In this document: in pieces, positions 1-7,271 of the stretch | Layout: every line of letters starts with the position of its first letter | How positions within the stretch are numbered: position 1 is the first letter of the stretch | DNA from: a virus | Strand: one strand, 5' to 3' | Length of the DNA: 21,740 nucleotides | IMG/VR virus record: IMGVR_UViG_3300030389_004050 | Span: 1-21,740 of that record | Notes under the pieces: generated by a model | The model's database searches: none | What the model was told of the DNA's origin: nothing | Seen by the model: the letters and a program-made list of their open reading frames with translations, nothing else | Position numbers and translations under genes: made by a program

Positions 1-75
1 CTATCCCCGACCACGATATTTTCTCTCTCTCTTGATATAAAACCTTTCTCTCTCTCTTTTCAGGGAAATCCCCCA
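1..75. other. Leader with two CT-dinucleotide tracts upstream of small terminase
   Basis: This non-coding stretch holds two nearly identical pyrimidine tracts, at about 19-33 and 45-60, each a run of five or more TC units flanked by T runs. Each is preceded by GATAT (15-19 and 34-38), so the arrangement is an imperfect direct repeat with a period of roughly 20-25 bp. A Shine-Dalgarno-like AGGGAA lies at 62-67, before the ATG at 76. Small terminases often bind repeats close to their own gene, so a packaging-recognition role is possible but is inference. No convincing promoter is seen; TATAAA at 36-41 lacks a matching -35 box. Confidence 0.5.
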
Positions 76-576
76 ATGGCAGAACGCAAACGAAAATTAA
101 CACCCGACCAACGAAAGGAAATCGTTGAACTTCGCAAGAAAGGATGGACGGCAAAAAAAATCGCTGACAAGTTTGGATGTACTACAGCCAATGTTTTCTA
201 TTTGGTTCGAAAGAGCAAAGAGCGTGAAAAAATTACAAATTCGGATTCTCCTGGTAACCAAAAACCAAAAAGTTCATACGAGTTAGACCCCATCGAATTC
301 AGGATTTCCAAACTTCGGGAAATCGAAGGGGACATCTGTTTGGCACGGGACAAACAAATTATTCATTCCCTTCCAACCCTGCACAAACTTCATCTATTGG
401 TCCATGATGAAGTTCGTTCTTTGGTGGAACAATCGAAAGACATCCATGGGGAAAGCGCCGAACAATTGCAAGCGGAAATCGTCGACGTAATTCGAAACCT
501 ACCCCCGATTTTGAAACAGGGAATCATTGATGAAATCATGGTGGATGGAAATAACGTGGTGAGATTGAAAACATGA
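76..576 (+). CDS. terS: Probable terminase small subunit
   Basis: This 166-residue protein has a basic N-terminal helix-turn-helix (about residues 8-47, with the pattern KGWTAKKIADKFGCTTANVF) like those that recognise DNA in small terminases and resolvases. A charged, helix-rich remainder suits oligomerisation. Small terminases bind the packaging site on phage DNA and hand it to the large subunit. Its stop overlaps the start of the large terminase gene by 4 bp (ATGA), a translational-coupling arrangement that supports the assignment. Position and the helix-turn-helix are the main evidence; sequence conservation of this family is poor. A regulatory DNA-binding protein is the alternative. Confidence 0.75.
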   Translation: MAERKRKLTPDQRKEIVELRKKGWTAKKIADKFGCTTANVFYLVRKSKEREKITNSDSPGNQKPKSSYELDPIEFRISKLREIEGDICLARDKQIIHSLPTLHKLHLLVHDEVRSLVEQSKDIHGESAEQLQAEIVDVIRNLPPILKQGIIDEIMVDGNNVVRLKT

Positions 577-2042
577 CATTGGGACTTTCAAATCTAAGAC
601 TGTTATCCGCCGCCAAGAAAGCGCGCCAAATCCAAGACCTAGCGAATCAAAATCCTCTTCGGTTCTTTCGTCCGTCCCGTGTTCAAAGGCTGGTTTTAGA
701 GGCGACGGAGCCCATTGTTTTATTTCGCGCGGCCAACCAACTTGGGAAAACCATGGTGGGCGCGGCGTATTGTTTATATGCCATGTTGGGAAAAAACCCC
801 TATCAAAATCTAACGTCAGAACCACCCATCACCGTTTGGACAATTGTTCATTCGTGGGAACAATCTAAAATCATCCAACAAAAGGTCCATGATTTGGTCC
901 CCCCATCGATGTATGCCCATGATAGTCCCACATTCCAAGTGGGGCGTGGATACCGTGCCAAAAATCCATGGTTCAAATTAAAAAATGGGTCCATGATGTT
1001 TTTTAAGACCGCCAACCAGGGCACCTTGGGTGCGGCATCTGGAACCATCGATATCTGTTGGGTGGACGAACCATGTCCACAGTCCTTGTTTGGTGAATTG
1101 GTTGCAAGACTTCTTCGAAAGAATGGAAAAATGTTGATGACGATGACACCCGTGGGCGGTGGTGATTTGACGTGGTTGAAAAATATGACGGAATCCAAGC
1201 CACCAAAAATTCGAGACATCCATGCGGCGTTGACGGTAGAGAACACGACCCCCATCGATTTTGATGGGACGGAGCTTGGTGCTCTCTTATCACAAGCGGA
1301 TATCGATAGGGTGTCAGATACATATCTTTCAATAGACAAGGGGGCGCGCCTTGAGGGGTCGTGGGATGTTGGGGTCCCCATGGATGGACGAATCTTCGAA
1401 CATTTCAGTGAAGAAAACATTTCAGATGCACCATGTCCACAGGGTGAATATACATTCTCGATTGGAATAGACCATGGACACACCCCATCCGCCCAATGTG
1501 CGATTCTTGTCGCCATATCGGAGGACAAGACCATATATGTTCTAGACGAATATTTCGCGGCGGGTGGGAGCCAAGAACAGCTAACAGCAAATCGACATGC
1601 TCGAGCTATCATTGCCATGATTCGACGGAATGGATTGGATGTTTTACAAATAAACAGATGGACCGGTGACAGACCCCACGGCGGCGGGAAACATGGTGGT
1701 CGAATGTCGAATTCACTTCTTCGCTCTGCGTTGGAAGTGGCGTTGGATTTCCCACAGAACAATCTTCCCTTTCGAATCCATACCGCCCATAAGCCGCGCT
1801 GGTCAGTGTATTATGGATGTCAATTGATAAGTGAAGCAATTTGCCAAGGCAGATTTATCGTCCACCCCAAATGTACAAGGTTGATTCGTTCCATGACGTC
1901 GTGGGTGGTAAAAAAAACGGGTGCCATGGACCGCAATTCACAGTGGAAACATGCAATTGACGCCTGTAGATACGCAATCGTTCCCATCCTTGATAACAAA
2001 TTTAGAGCCCCCAAATTTAGCAAAATCCCAATGAGGCGGTAA
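573..2042 (+). CDS. terL: Terminase large subunit (packaging ATPase-nuclease)
   Basis: This is the motor ATPase that pumps DNA into the prohead and cuts the concatemer. The 489 residues show a Walker-A-like loop RAANQLGKT (52-60), a Walker B IDICWVDEP with catalytic D165-E166, and a coupling-motif-like MTMTP (189-193). The RNase-H-fold nuclease half has acidic residues at D300 (SIGIDHG), D325-E326 (VLDEY) and D463 (HAIDACRY). Length is normal for the family. The start overlaps the small terminase stop, and the portal gene follows immediately. A 304-codon open frame on the opposite strand (848-1762) is a shadow of this gene. Confidence 0.95.
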   Translation: MTLGLSNLRLLSAAKKARQIQDLANQNPLRFFRPSRVQRLVLEATEPIVLFRAANQLGKTMVGAAYCLYAMLGKNPYQNLTSEPPITVWTIVHSWEQSKIIQQKVHDLVPPSMYAHDSPTFQVGRGYRAKNPWFKLKNGSMMFFKTANQGTLGAASGTIDICWVDEPCPQSLFGELVARLLRKNGKMLMTMTPVGGGDLTWLKNMTESKPPKIRDIHAALTVENTTPIDFDGTELGALLSQADIDRVSDTYLSIDKGARLEGSWDVGVPMDGRIFEHFSEENISDAPCPQGEYTFSIGIDHGHTPSAQCAILVAISEDKTIYVLDEYFAAGGSQEQLTANRHARAIIAMIRRNGLDVLQINRWTGDRPHGGGKHGGRMSNSLLRSALEVALDFPQNNLPFRIHTAHKPRWSVYYGCQLISEAICQGRFIVHPKCTRLIRSMTSWVVKKTGAMDRNSQWKHAIDACRYAIVPILDNKFRAPKFSKIPMRR

Positions 2043-2043
2043 T

Positions 2044-3492
2044 ATGTACACAATGACCCCACAGATACCAACGTTTACAGACCAATACACCAATGCGCGC
2101 GTGGAATGTACGGCGCGCCGTCGACGACTCCTCGAGGGTTCGTGGGGTGAAGACCTCGAGCTTTTCCTTCAAACCCAAATCCCAATCGATAGACGTGGAA
2201 CGTGGGGGTCACTGGATATGTCATCCAACATTTTCAAAAGTGGATGTAAGGCCCTTTCTGTTCTGTATTCCACCACCCCATCCGTGGGAGTGGAACGACA
2301 AAAGGCACAGGCGGCGCGTCCATATATTGGTCCCCATGGAGTTCTTGACAATAGCCATTATTTTGAAATGATGTCCACCATCCAAATGTTCACCATTGGA
2401 CTGCGTGAAATGTTGGTCAGAATCGATATATCAGATGATAACGCTGTCATGTTTCGACCAGTGACCCCAGATATGGTATTTGCAAGCGCTCCAGCGGGAA
2501 ATCCCACAAAGGCAAACTATCTTTATGAATATAGACTTCGAAGAAATGATTCCACCGGCGAAGAGTTTTGGACGGCGGATATCTTTGACCTTCGAGACAA
2601 AAACAATCCGCGTTTCGAGGTTCGAAAGGTCGAAGCCGATGGCAAGTTTTCCGACGATGTGACGAACATTTTCCTTGGTGGTGATAGAAGTGGAAACAAT
2701 TATCCGTATCGTGATGGACAAGGTGTTCCATTCATTCCATGGGTTTTTTATCATGCCGCCATCACTGGAAAACTGTTTTCACCATATGAGCTGTCCGAAG
2801 TTGTGCAAGGTTCTTTCGTTGCGTCAACATATTACACATATCTGAAGCATCTAATGTTCGATGCAAGTTACCCACAACGATATACGACAATGCAATTGGC
2901 AGGATTATCCGCTGTAGATATAGGAACGAAAGCGGCACGGCTATCCGTTCCCACAGACCCAGCGTCTATTTTATGTTTTGCACCGGACCCAGATATATCG
3001 TCCCAACCCATCATTGGGCAATTCGCGGCGGGAATGGATGACCCGTTATCCATGATTTCAGCAATAACCACATATGAAAGACGACTAGCGGCCCAAATGG
3101 GCATTGACCCAGCCTCTGTGCAAAAAGTTTCGAGTGACCCACGAAGTGGGTATTCCATCGCAATGTCCATGGACGCGATGCGCTCCGCCCAAAAGAAGTA
3201 TGAACCCACCCAAAGAGTGGCAGATATTGAAGCGATTTCCATGGGTGCCATGGTTTCCAATGCCATTTTGGGAACCTCTTATCCTACAGATGGATATGTC
3301 ATATCGTATGAATCCATTCCACTGACAAAAGGGGAACGGAAAGCCCAAATAGAGAACACATTGGCATTGATGGCAAAGGGTTTGCTTGGACCCGTGGATG
3401 CGATGATGGATTTGTATCCAGAAATATCGACAGAAGAACAAGCGATGGAAAAACTTCGGCAAATCAAACAACAGAAAATAGAGTTTGCATAG
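2044..3492 (+). CDS. Probable portal protein
   Basis: The 482-residue product sits directly after the large terminase, where portal genes almost always lie, and has portal-like size. The portal is the dodecameric ring at one head vertex that docks the terminase and later the connector. Visible features are a charged N-terminus, a mixed alpha/beta middle with IPWVFYHAAITG (about residue 230), and a helical, Met-rich C-terminal third ending in a charged, Gln/Lys-rich helix, typical of portal stem and barrel regions. AGGCGG at 2034-2039 supports the ATG at 2044; a second in-frame ATG at 2053 is possible. Assigned from position, length and general character, not from a diagnostic motif. Confidence 0.8.
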   Translation: MYTMTPQIPTFTDQYTNARVECTARRRRLLEGSWGEDLELFLQTQIPIDRRGTWGSLDMSSNIFKSGCKALSVLYSTTPSVGVERQKAQAARPYIGPHGVLDNSHYFEMMSTIQMFTIGLREMLVRIDISDDNAVMFRPVTPDMVFASAPAGNPTKANYLYEYRLRRNDSTGEEFWTADIFDLRDKNNPRFEVRKVEADGKFSDDVTNIFLGGDRSGNNYPYRDGQGVPFIPWVFYHAAITGKLFSPYELSEVVQGSFVASTYYTYLKHLMFDASYPQRYTTMQLAGLSAVDIGTKAARLSVPTDPASILCFAPDPDISSQPIIGQFAAGMDDPLSMISAITTYERRLAAQMGIDPASVQKVSSDPRSGYSIAMSMDAMRSAQKKYEPTQRVADIEAISMGAMVSNAILGTSYPTDGYVISYESIPLTKGERKAQIENTLALMAKGLLGPVDAMMDLYPEISTEEQAMEKLRQIKQQKIEFA

Positions 3493-3502
3493 GAATAATA
3501 AA

Positions 3503-3994
3503 ATGGCAAAGATTCGAAAGGTTCCCAAAAAATATACAACTGGAATAGCAAAAAGCACAGCCGCAAAAAGAAAAGCGCAAATTCGAAAGCGGATGCGCGG
3601 TGATGTTCCAAAAAGCGAATTGTACAAACCCCTTCCAGGTGACACAAAAAAAACGACAAGGAAATCCAAATACACGACGTCGATGGGTGTTCTTCGAAAA
3701 AAAATTAGTGAAACAGGGAAAACCATAAAATCAGATAGCAACAAAACCAAATTCATACGCGCTACGGCAAAGGAAACCGGTATACCAACGGGAATCATTC
3801 GTTCAGTGTATGAACGAGGGCAAGCGGCATGGGCGACGGGTGGTCATCGTGTGGGGGCTACACAGGCGGCATGGTCGAAAGCGCGTGTTTATTCATTTTT
3901 ACAAAAGGGTAAAACAGCCATCACGGCAGATAAGGATTTGTATGCGAAAGCAAAAAAACAACAACGAGGAACAAAATTTAAGCTAAAAAAATAG
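3503..3994 (+). CDS. Basic conserved phage protein (DUF5824-like)
   Basis: A 163-residue, strongly basic protein. Its C-terminal half carries GIIRSVYERGQAAWATGGHR followed by GATQAAWSKARVYSFLQKG, a signature I associate with the unknown-function phage family DUF5824. ATG 3503 is chosen over an upstream TTG at 3485 because AGGA at 3491-3494 is well spaced from it. It lies between portal and scaffold, a slot that in many phages holds a prohead protease or minor head protein. No protease motif is evident. The function is unknown; the high lysine and arginine content would suit contact with DNA or with acidic scaffold. Confidence 0.8.
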   Translation: MAKIRKVPKKYTTGIAKSTAAKRKAQIRKRMRGDVPKSELYKPLPGDTKKTTRKSKYTTSMGVLRKKISETGKTIKSDSNKTKFIRATAKETGIPTGIIRSVYERGQAAWATGGHRVGATQAAWSKARVYSFLQKGKTAITADKDLYAKAKKQQRGTKFKLKK

Positions 3995-4005
3995 GAGCAA
4001 AAACC

Positions 4006-4683
4006 ATGAAAACAATAACACACGAAGGCCAAGAATATATCCTGAAATCAGATGTCGATGGGATTGTTCAATCGAGACTATCAAAAATTACAGAATCAAA
4101 AAGAATGGGCGAATCGAAGATTTTAGAACTCGAGGGACGGTTGGCACAGATGACCAAATCTATCGATGGGGTCGAGTCATTGAGAACAAAAATAACAGAG
4201 TTAGAATCATCATTGAAAACAGCGAATCAAAAATATGATAGACACAGCGCCATCACCCAATCTGGAATCACAAATCCAGAAGTCAGAGATTTGGTAGAAT
4301 GGCAATATACGAAAAGCATGGATGCCCTTCCCAAAAAAGACAGGGTTTCCATGGGTCACTGGTTGTCATCCATCCAAGAAACCGGACAGGTCCCCAAATT
4401 ATTGGCTCCGTATTTGTCACAACCAAACAGTGGAACAATTGAAGCCGGGACTCCAGAACAGCTTTCATCTTTGGCACAGGCCCAACCGGTTCCAGCCCAA
4501 CCGGTTCCAGCCCAACCGGTTCCAGCCCAACCGGTTCCAGCGACCAACGCTGGAGTTCAACCATCCCATGGAACGAATGCAAGCATACTAGAAAGAGCAT
4601 CTGATTATCAGTTTTTTAAGGCAAACCGCCAGAAAATCAAAGAAGCCTATTATGCAAAACGTGGCAACGTATGGCAAAAGTGA
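4006..4683 (+). CDS. Probable scaffolding protein
   Basis: A 225-residue, charged, helix-rich protein between portal and major capsid. Residues about 5-75 look like a coiled coil, with heptad-like Leu/Ile spacing in LELEGRLAQMTKSIDGVESL and KITELESSL. A Pro/Gln/Ala-rich linker with four tandem AQPVP units follows (about residues 159-178), then a short basic C-terminal tail ending in Lys-rich helices. This helical body plus a short basic C-terminus is typical of phage scaffolds, which bind coat protein through that tail and are lost before or during packaging. Located by context and architecture only. A GGAGCAA ribosome site precedes the ATG. Confidence 0.65.
   Translation: MKTITHEGQEYILKSDVDGIVQSRLSKITESKRMGESKILELEGRLAQMTKSIDGVESLRTKITELESSLKTANQKYDRHSAITQSGITNPEVRDLVEWQYTKSMDALPKKDRVSMGHWLSSIQETGQVPKLLAPYLSQPNSGTIEAGTPEQLSSLAQAQPVPAQPVPAQPVPAQPVPATNAGVQPSHGTNASILERASDYQFFKANRQKIKEAYYAKRGNVWQK
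4481..4540 (+). repeat. 15-bp tandem repeat, four perfect copies
   Basis: The unit cccaaccggttccag occurs four times without change at 4481-4495, 4496-4510, 4511-4525 and 4526-4540. It stays in frame and encodes four AQPVP pentapeptides in the linker of the scaffold-like protein. Identical codons in every copy indicate recent slippage or unequal recombination; copy number probably varies between relatives. Confidence 0.97.
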
Positions 4684-4740
4684 CCAATATCACAGCCTAT
4701 CGAATCAATGATATATATTATTTCAGGAAGGGCAAATACA

Positions 4741-4896
4741 ATGGCAAGAAAAAAAAGCGCCTACAAGAGCAAATCAAAAACGGCGAAGACGTCCCCATCT
4801 ATATCGAAGAAAATTCGACTTTTGAAAAAAGAAGGAAAAAAACAAAAACAAGCCGTGGCAATAGCCTTGTCCATGGCCAAAAAGAAGAAGAGGTGA
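4741..4896 (+). CDS. Small Lys-rich conserved phage protein
   Basis: A 51-residue, extremely basic peptide with the core KKIRLLKKEGKKQKQAVAIALSMA. This pattern of short basic helix, Gly turn and 'QAVAIALSMA' helix recurs in small proteins of phage head regions. ATG 4741 is chosen because AGGAAGG at 4725-4731 is ideally spaced; the in-frame ATG at 4708 has no ribosome site. An overlapping 85-codon frame starting at 4671 is rejected because it lacks a good ribosome site and has poor composition. Function unknown; a DNA- or capsid-bound minor protein is a guess. Confidence 0.65.
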   Translation: MARKKSAYKSKSKTAKTSPSISKKIRLLKKEGKKQKQAVAIALSMAKKKKR

Positions 4897-4900
4897 AAAA

Positions 4901-5209
4901 ATGGCAGCAATTGACCTTAGGACTTTGAACTATTCCAATGGCGGAGCCATGAAAAAGGTTTCGACTGGTACCAATATGCAACAAGTGATAATCCCGCGAT
5001 GGTGTAAGACGGTAACAATCCAACCCAAGGACCAAGCGATTTTTATGAATTATGATGGGACAGACGGCGCGGCCCCTTCAGGTGATTCGTTTCCGCAACC
5101 TGTGGACGTCATTATTCAATACAATCCACAAAAAACCCCCACCATCAATCAATCGATATTCTTTGCTGCGCAGGCTGGAACGGCGAATGTCTATTTGATA
5201 TTCGAATAG
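4901..5209 (+). CDS. Small beta-rich virion-type protein
   Basis: A 102-residue protein of alternating polar and hydrophobic residues suggesting a beta-sandwich, e.g. KTVTIQPKDQAIFMNYDG and a C-terminal NVYLIFE strand. AGAGGTGA just upstream, overlapping the previous stop, serves as its ribosome site. Such compact beta proteins between scaffold and capsid genes are often head decoration or fibre-base proteins. I do not recognise the family, and the role is inferred from position. Confidence 0.6.
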   Translation: MAAIDLRTLNYSNGGAMKKVSTGTNMQQVIIPRWCKTVTIQPKDQAIFMNYDGTDGAAPSGDSFPQPVDVIIQYNPQKTPTINQSIFFAAQAGTANVYLIFE

Positions 5210-5223
5210 AGAACGGGTGAACC

Positions 5224-5445
5224 ATGGCGATTCCAATCTATTCCCCATCCGGTGGGGAACAACAAACTACGACTGAATTCACAAATCAATCCAGTGTATC
5301 GATTTCACACAGTCTTTCCCACGTTCCACGGGTTATCATCACTGATTTATCAGGAAATGTAATCATGGGGGATATTCGATATACGTCCAATACAGTATCA
5401 ATAACCTTTGTGATTTCCACTTCAGGATACGTGTATATCACTTAA
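5224..5445 (+). CDS. Small beta-strand protein resembling the fibre C-terminal module
   Basis: A 73-residue protein preceded by GGGTGA. Its body (FTNQSSVSISHSLSHVPRVI...DLSGNVIMGDIRY) has the same order of elements as the last 65 or so residues of the next gene product (VTLTANVASTITHNLGKRLVH...DSGGNQIQLEVVY). Both have a strand, an SxSHSLxxxP or TITHNLxxR turn, a strand ending in D-x-S/G-G-N, and further strands. It thus looks like a free-standing copy of a fibre-tip module. It may be a fibre cap, a decoration protein or a trimerisation partner. The similarity is visible but modest. Confidence 0.6.
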   Translation: MAIPIYSPSGGEQQTTTEFTNQSSVSISHSLSHVPRVIITDLSGNVIMGDIRYTSNTVSITFVISTSGYVYIT

Positions 5446-5465
5446 TATATAGATGACCCTTACCC

Positions 5466-5482
5466 ATAGAATGGAGTTCTAT
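5466..5482 (+). promoter_or_regulatory. Hairpin presenting the fibre-gene ribosome site in its loop
   Basis: ATAGAA (5466-5471) and TTCTAT (5477-5482) form a 6-bp inverted repeat whose 5-nt loop is TGGAG, containing the GGAG (5473-5476) for the ATG at 5485. The Shine-Dalgarno sequence would be displayed in, or constrained by, the loop. The structure is visible; a regulatory effect is inference. Confidence 0.4.
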
Positions 5483-5484
5483 CA

Positions 5485-7191
5485 ATGCAATTTTATAATC
5501 CTACTGTAACGTTTAAAGGTTCTGTCATTTGCGAATCTGCCCCCAGTGGCAACACCGATTTGGTCAGAAAACAAGACGTTTCAGGTCTTTCCTTCATTTC
5601 AGCAATTGCCTCCGGCTCTTCGTCAATGTTGGACGTCACCAATGGTGAACTTTCGATTTCATCGTTGGCCCTTACAGATGTTCATGTCGATAATTCACAG
5701 ACAAGTCTCGCCAATTTCATTTCCAATGAATCATCCACAGCGGCGTCTCTTAAAGAAGGCGACGTTCTTGTTTTGACAGCCCCTTCCGATGGGACCGAGA
5801 CGTATATCGTTTCAGGTGCGGATGGTTCCAGCGCTTCCAACTACACCCAAATCGAAAGCCCTTTGACAGCCGCAGAAGTTGGTTCTGTTATTCAAGCCGG
5901 TGATGGGATTTCCATCAATTCATCCACCGCCCAAATCAGTGCAAACATCGCCGCTGGAACAGGTATTTCGTCCTCTGTCAACAGTGGACAAATCACCTTG
6001 GCTATCAATGCCACTTCAGACCAAATTTCAGAAGGAAGTTCGAATCTATTCTATACCAATGCCAGAAGTCGAAGCGCTCTTAGCGCCGCTACTGTCAGTG
6101 CTCCAGAAGTGCAACTTCTTACATACAACAGCGGAACCGGTGCTTTTTCCGTTCCTTTGTCGTCGATTTATTCAGAGTTTGCCGCTGGAACTGGTCTTTC
6201 CTATTCAAACGGAACCTATTCCATCAATGCCAACACTGACCAAATCACAGAAGGAAGTTCTAACCTATATTATACAGATGCCAGAAGTCGCGCCGCTTTA
6301 AGCGCTGGAACTGGCATTGCTTACAATAGTTCTACCGGTGCCATTAGTGCAAATCTTACCGGTGGAACCGCGATTGGAATCAGTGGCGCCACCATATCGT
6401 TCAACGGTTCCAGTGATGATGTATCAGAAGGAAGTTCCAATAAATACTTCACGGATGCCAGAAGCCGCGCCGCTATCAGTGCCGCTGCAGCCGGTGGTGG
6501 TGATGTTCAGCTGATGACCTATAACAATTCCAATGGTCAAATGGGTGTTCTTCGTTCTTCTGTTTTCAGTGAATTTAGTGGTGGAACCGCCATTTCATTC
6601 AATGCCGGAGTCATTGCCTTCAATGGTTCCAGTGATGATGTATCAGAAGGAAGTTCCAATAAATACTTCACGGATGCCAGAAGCCGCGCCGCTATCAGTG
6701 CCGCCACTGTCAGCGCTCCAGAAGTTCAGCTTCTGACATACAACAGTGGAACCGGTGCTCTTTCCGTTCCATTGTCGTCTATCTATTCAGAGTTTGCCGC
6801 TGGAACCGGTCTTTCCTATTCAAACGGAACCTATTCCATCAATGCCAACACTGACCAAATCACAGAAGGAAGTTCGAATTTATTCTTCACCGCTGCAAGA
6901 AGTCGAAGCGCCGTCACTGTTTCTTCTCAATCGGATGAACTTCTGAACTACAACAATGGAACCGGCGAATTCTCTCTTCGTTTGCAAGAACTTCGATTTG
7001 AAACCTCTGTCACATTGACTGCCAATGTCGCGTCCACCATCACCCACAACCTCGGAAAGAGATTGGTTCATGTTTCAGCGATGGACAGCGGTGGAAACCA
7101 AATCCAATTAGAAGTAGTGTATTCTTCCACATCGGCTTTGACCGTCAAATCTGCTGTGGGTGTTACTGTTTCACTTGCTGTATCAGTCTAA
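5485..7191 (+). CDS. Repetitive fibre-like structural protein
   Basis: A 568-residue protein rich in Ser, Ala, Gly and Thr. The motif EGSSN-[LK]-[FY][FY]T-x-ARSR occurs five times, with repeats beginning at 6019, 6238, 6415, 6634 and 6853; spacings are 219, 177, 219 and 219 bases. Between copies are GTGLSYSNGTYSINAN-type strands. Such EGS(T/S)NLYYT-ARxR repeats are known from phage tail fibres and related trimeric fibres. The last 65 or so residues form a separate beta module. Placement between scaffold and capsid genes, far from the tail-tip genes, suggests a head fibre or a transposed adhesin. No S74 chaperone or enzymatic motif is seen. A terminator follows. Confidence 0.8.
   Translation: MQFYNPTVTFKGSVICESAPSGNTDLVRKQDVSGLSFISAIASGSSSMLDVTNGELSISSLALTDVHVDNSQTSLANFISNESSTAASLKEGDVLVLTAPSDGTETYIVSGADGSSASNYTQIESPLTAAEVGSVIQAGDGISINSSTAQISANIAAGTGISSSVNSGQITLAINATSDQISEGSSNLFYTNARSRSALSAATVSAPEVQLLTYNSGTGAFSVPLSSIYSEFAAGTGLSYSNGTYSINANTDQITEGSSNLYYTDARSRAALSAGTGIAYNSSTGAISANLTGGTAIGISGATISFNGSSDDVSEGSSNKYFTDARSRAAISAAAAGGGDVQLMTYNNSNGQMGVLRSSVFSEFSGGTAISFNAGVIAFNGSSDDVSEGSSNKYFTDARSRAAISAATVSAPEVQLLTYNSGTGALSVPLSSIYSEFAAGTGLSYSNGTYSINANTDQITEGSSNLFFTAARSRSAVTVSSQSDELLNYNNGTGEFSLRLQELRFETSVTLTANVASTITHNLGKRLVHVSAMDSGGNQIQLEVVYSSTSALTVKSAVGVTVSLAVSV
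6091..6260 (+). repeat. Fibre long repeat, copy A (partner at 6706-6875)
   Basis: This segment recurs 615 bases downstream with only scattered, mostly silent differences. Its last 68 bases (6193-6260) are identical in the second copy (6808-6875). It encodes TVSAPEVQLLTYNSGTGA through the next EGSS motif. Divergence in the first part and identity in the second suggest duplication followed by partial gene conversion. Confidence 0.9.
6406..6485 (+). repeat. Exact 80-bp repeat, copy A (partner at 6625-6704)
   Basis: These 80 bases are identical to 6625-6704, offset 219 bases (73 codons). They encode GSSDDVSEGSSNKYFTDARSRAAISA-type sequence. Perfect identity, including silent positions, points to a recent duplication or gene conversion. 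Confidence 0.93.
6625..6704 (+). repeat. Exact 80-bp repeat, copy B (partner at 6406-6485)
   Basis: Second identical copy, located within the fibre-like gene and encoding its fourth EGSSN motif. Confidence 0.93.
6706..6875 (+). repeat. Fibre long repeat, copy B (partner at 6091-6260)
   Basis: Second copy of the 170-base segment, in frame (615 = 205 codons). It leads into the fifth EGSSN motif. Confidence 0.9.
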
Positions 7192-7225
7192 AATTTTGTT
7201 GTAGCCTATACCAGGAAAATGTTTT

Positions 7226-7260
7226 GGGGATGATATGTTGTTCATATCATCCCCATTTTT
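7226..7260 (+). terminator. Rho-independent terminator after the fibre gene
   Basis: A perfect 12-bp stem (ggggatgatatg at 7226-7237 with catatcatcccc at 7243-7254) and a 5-nt loop are followed by ATTTTT (7255-7260). On the minus strand the stem is followed by A-rich sequence, so it acts on + strand transcripts only. It ends the packaging/scaffold/fibre transcript 12 nt before the lipoprotein start codon, so that gene depends on readthrough or its own promoter. Confidence 0.9.
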
Positions 7261-7271
7261 ATGGAGTAGAA

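Noticed and set aside
848-1762. 304-codon open frame antisense to the large terminase gene
   Set aside because: No ribosome site, Cys/Ser/Pro-rich atypical protein, and the opposite strand encodes an unmistakable terminase. It is a shadow of biased codon use.
3085-3798. 237-codon minus-strand frame over portal and the next gene
   Set aside because: Phe/Leu/Arg-rich non-protein-like composition, spanning two well-supported + strand genes.
4671-4928. 85-codon frame overlapping the small Lys-rich gene
   Set aside because: Poor ribosome site, and it overlaps three better-supported genes in another frame.
6001-6900. CRISPR-like array in the evenly spaced repeats
   Set aside because: Repeats are in-frame coding modules of a fibre-like protein; the intervening sequence is related and not unique spacers.
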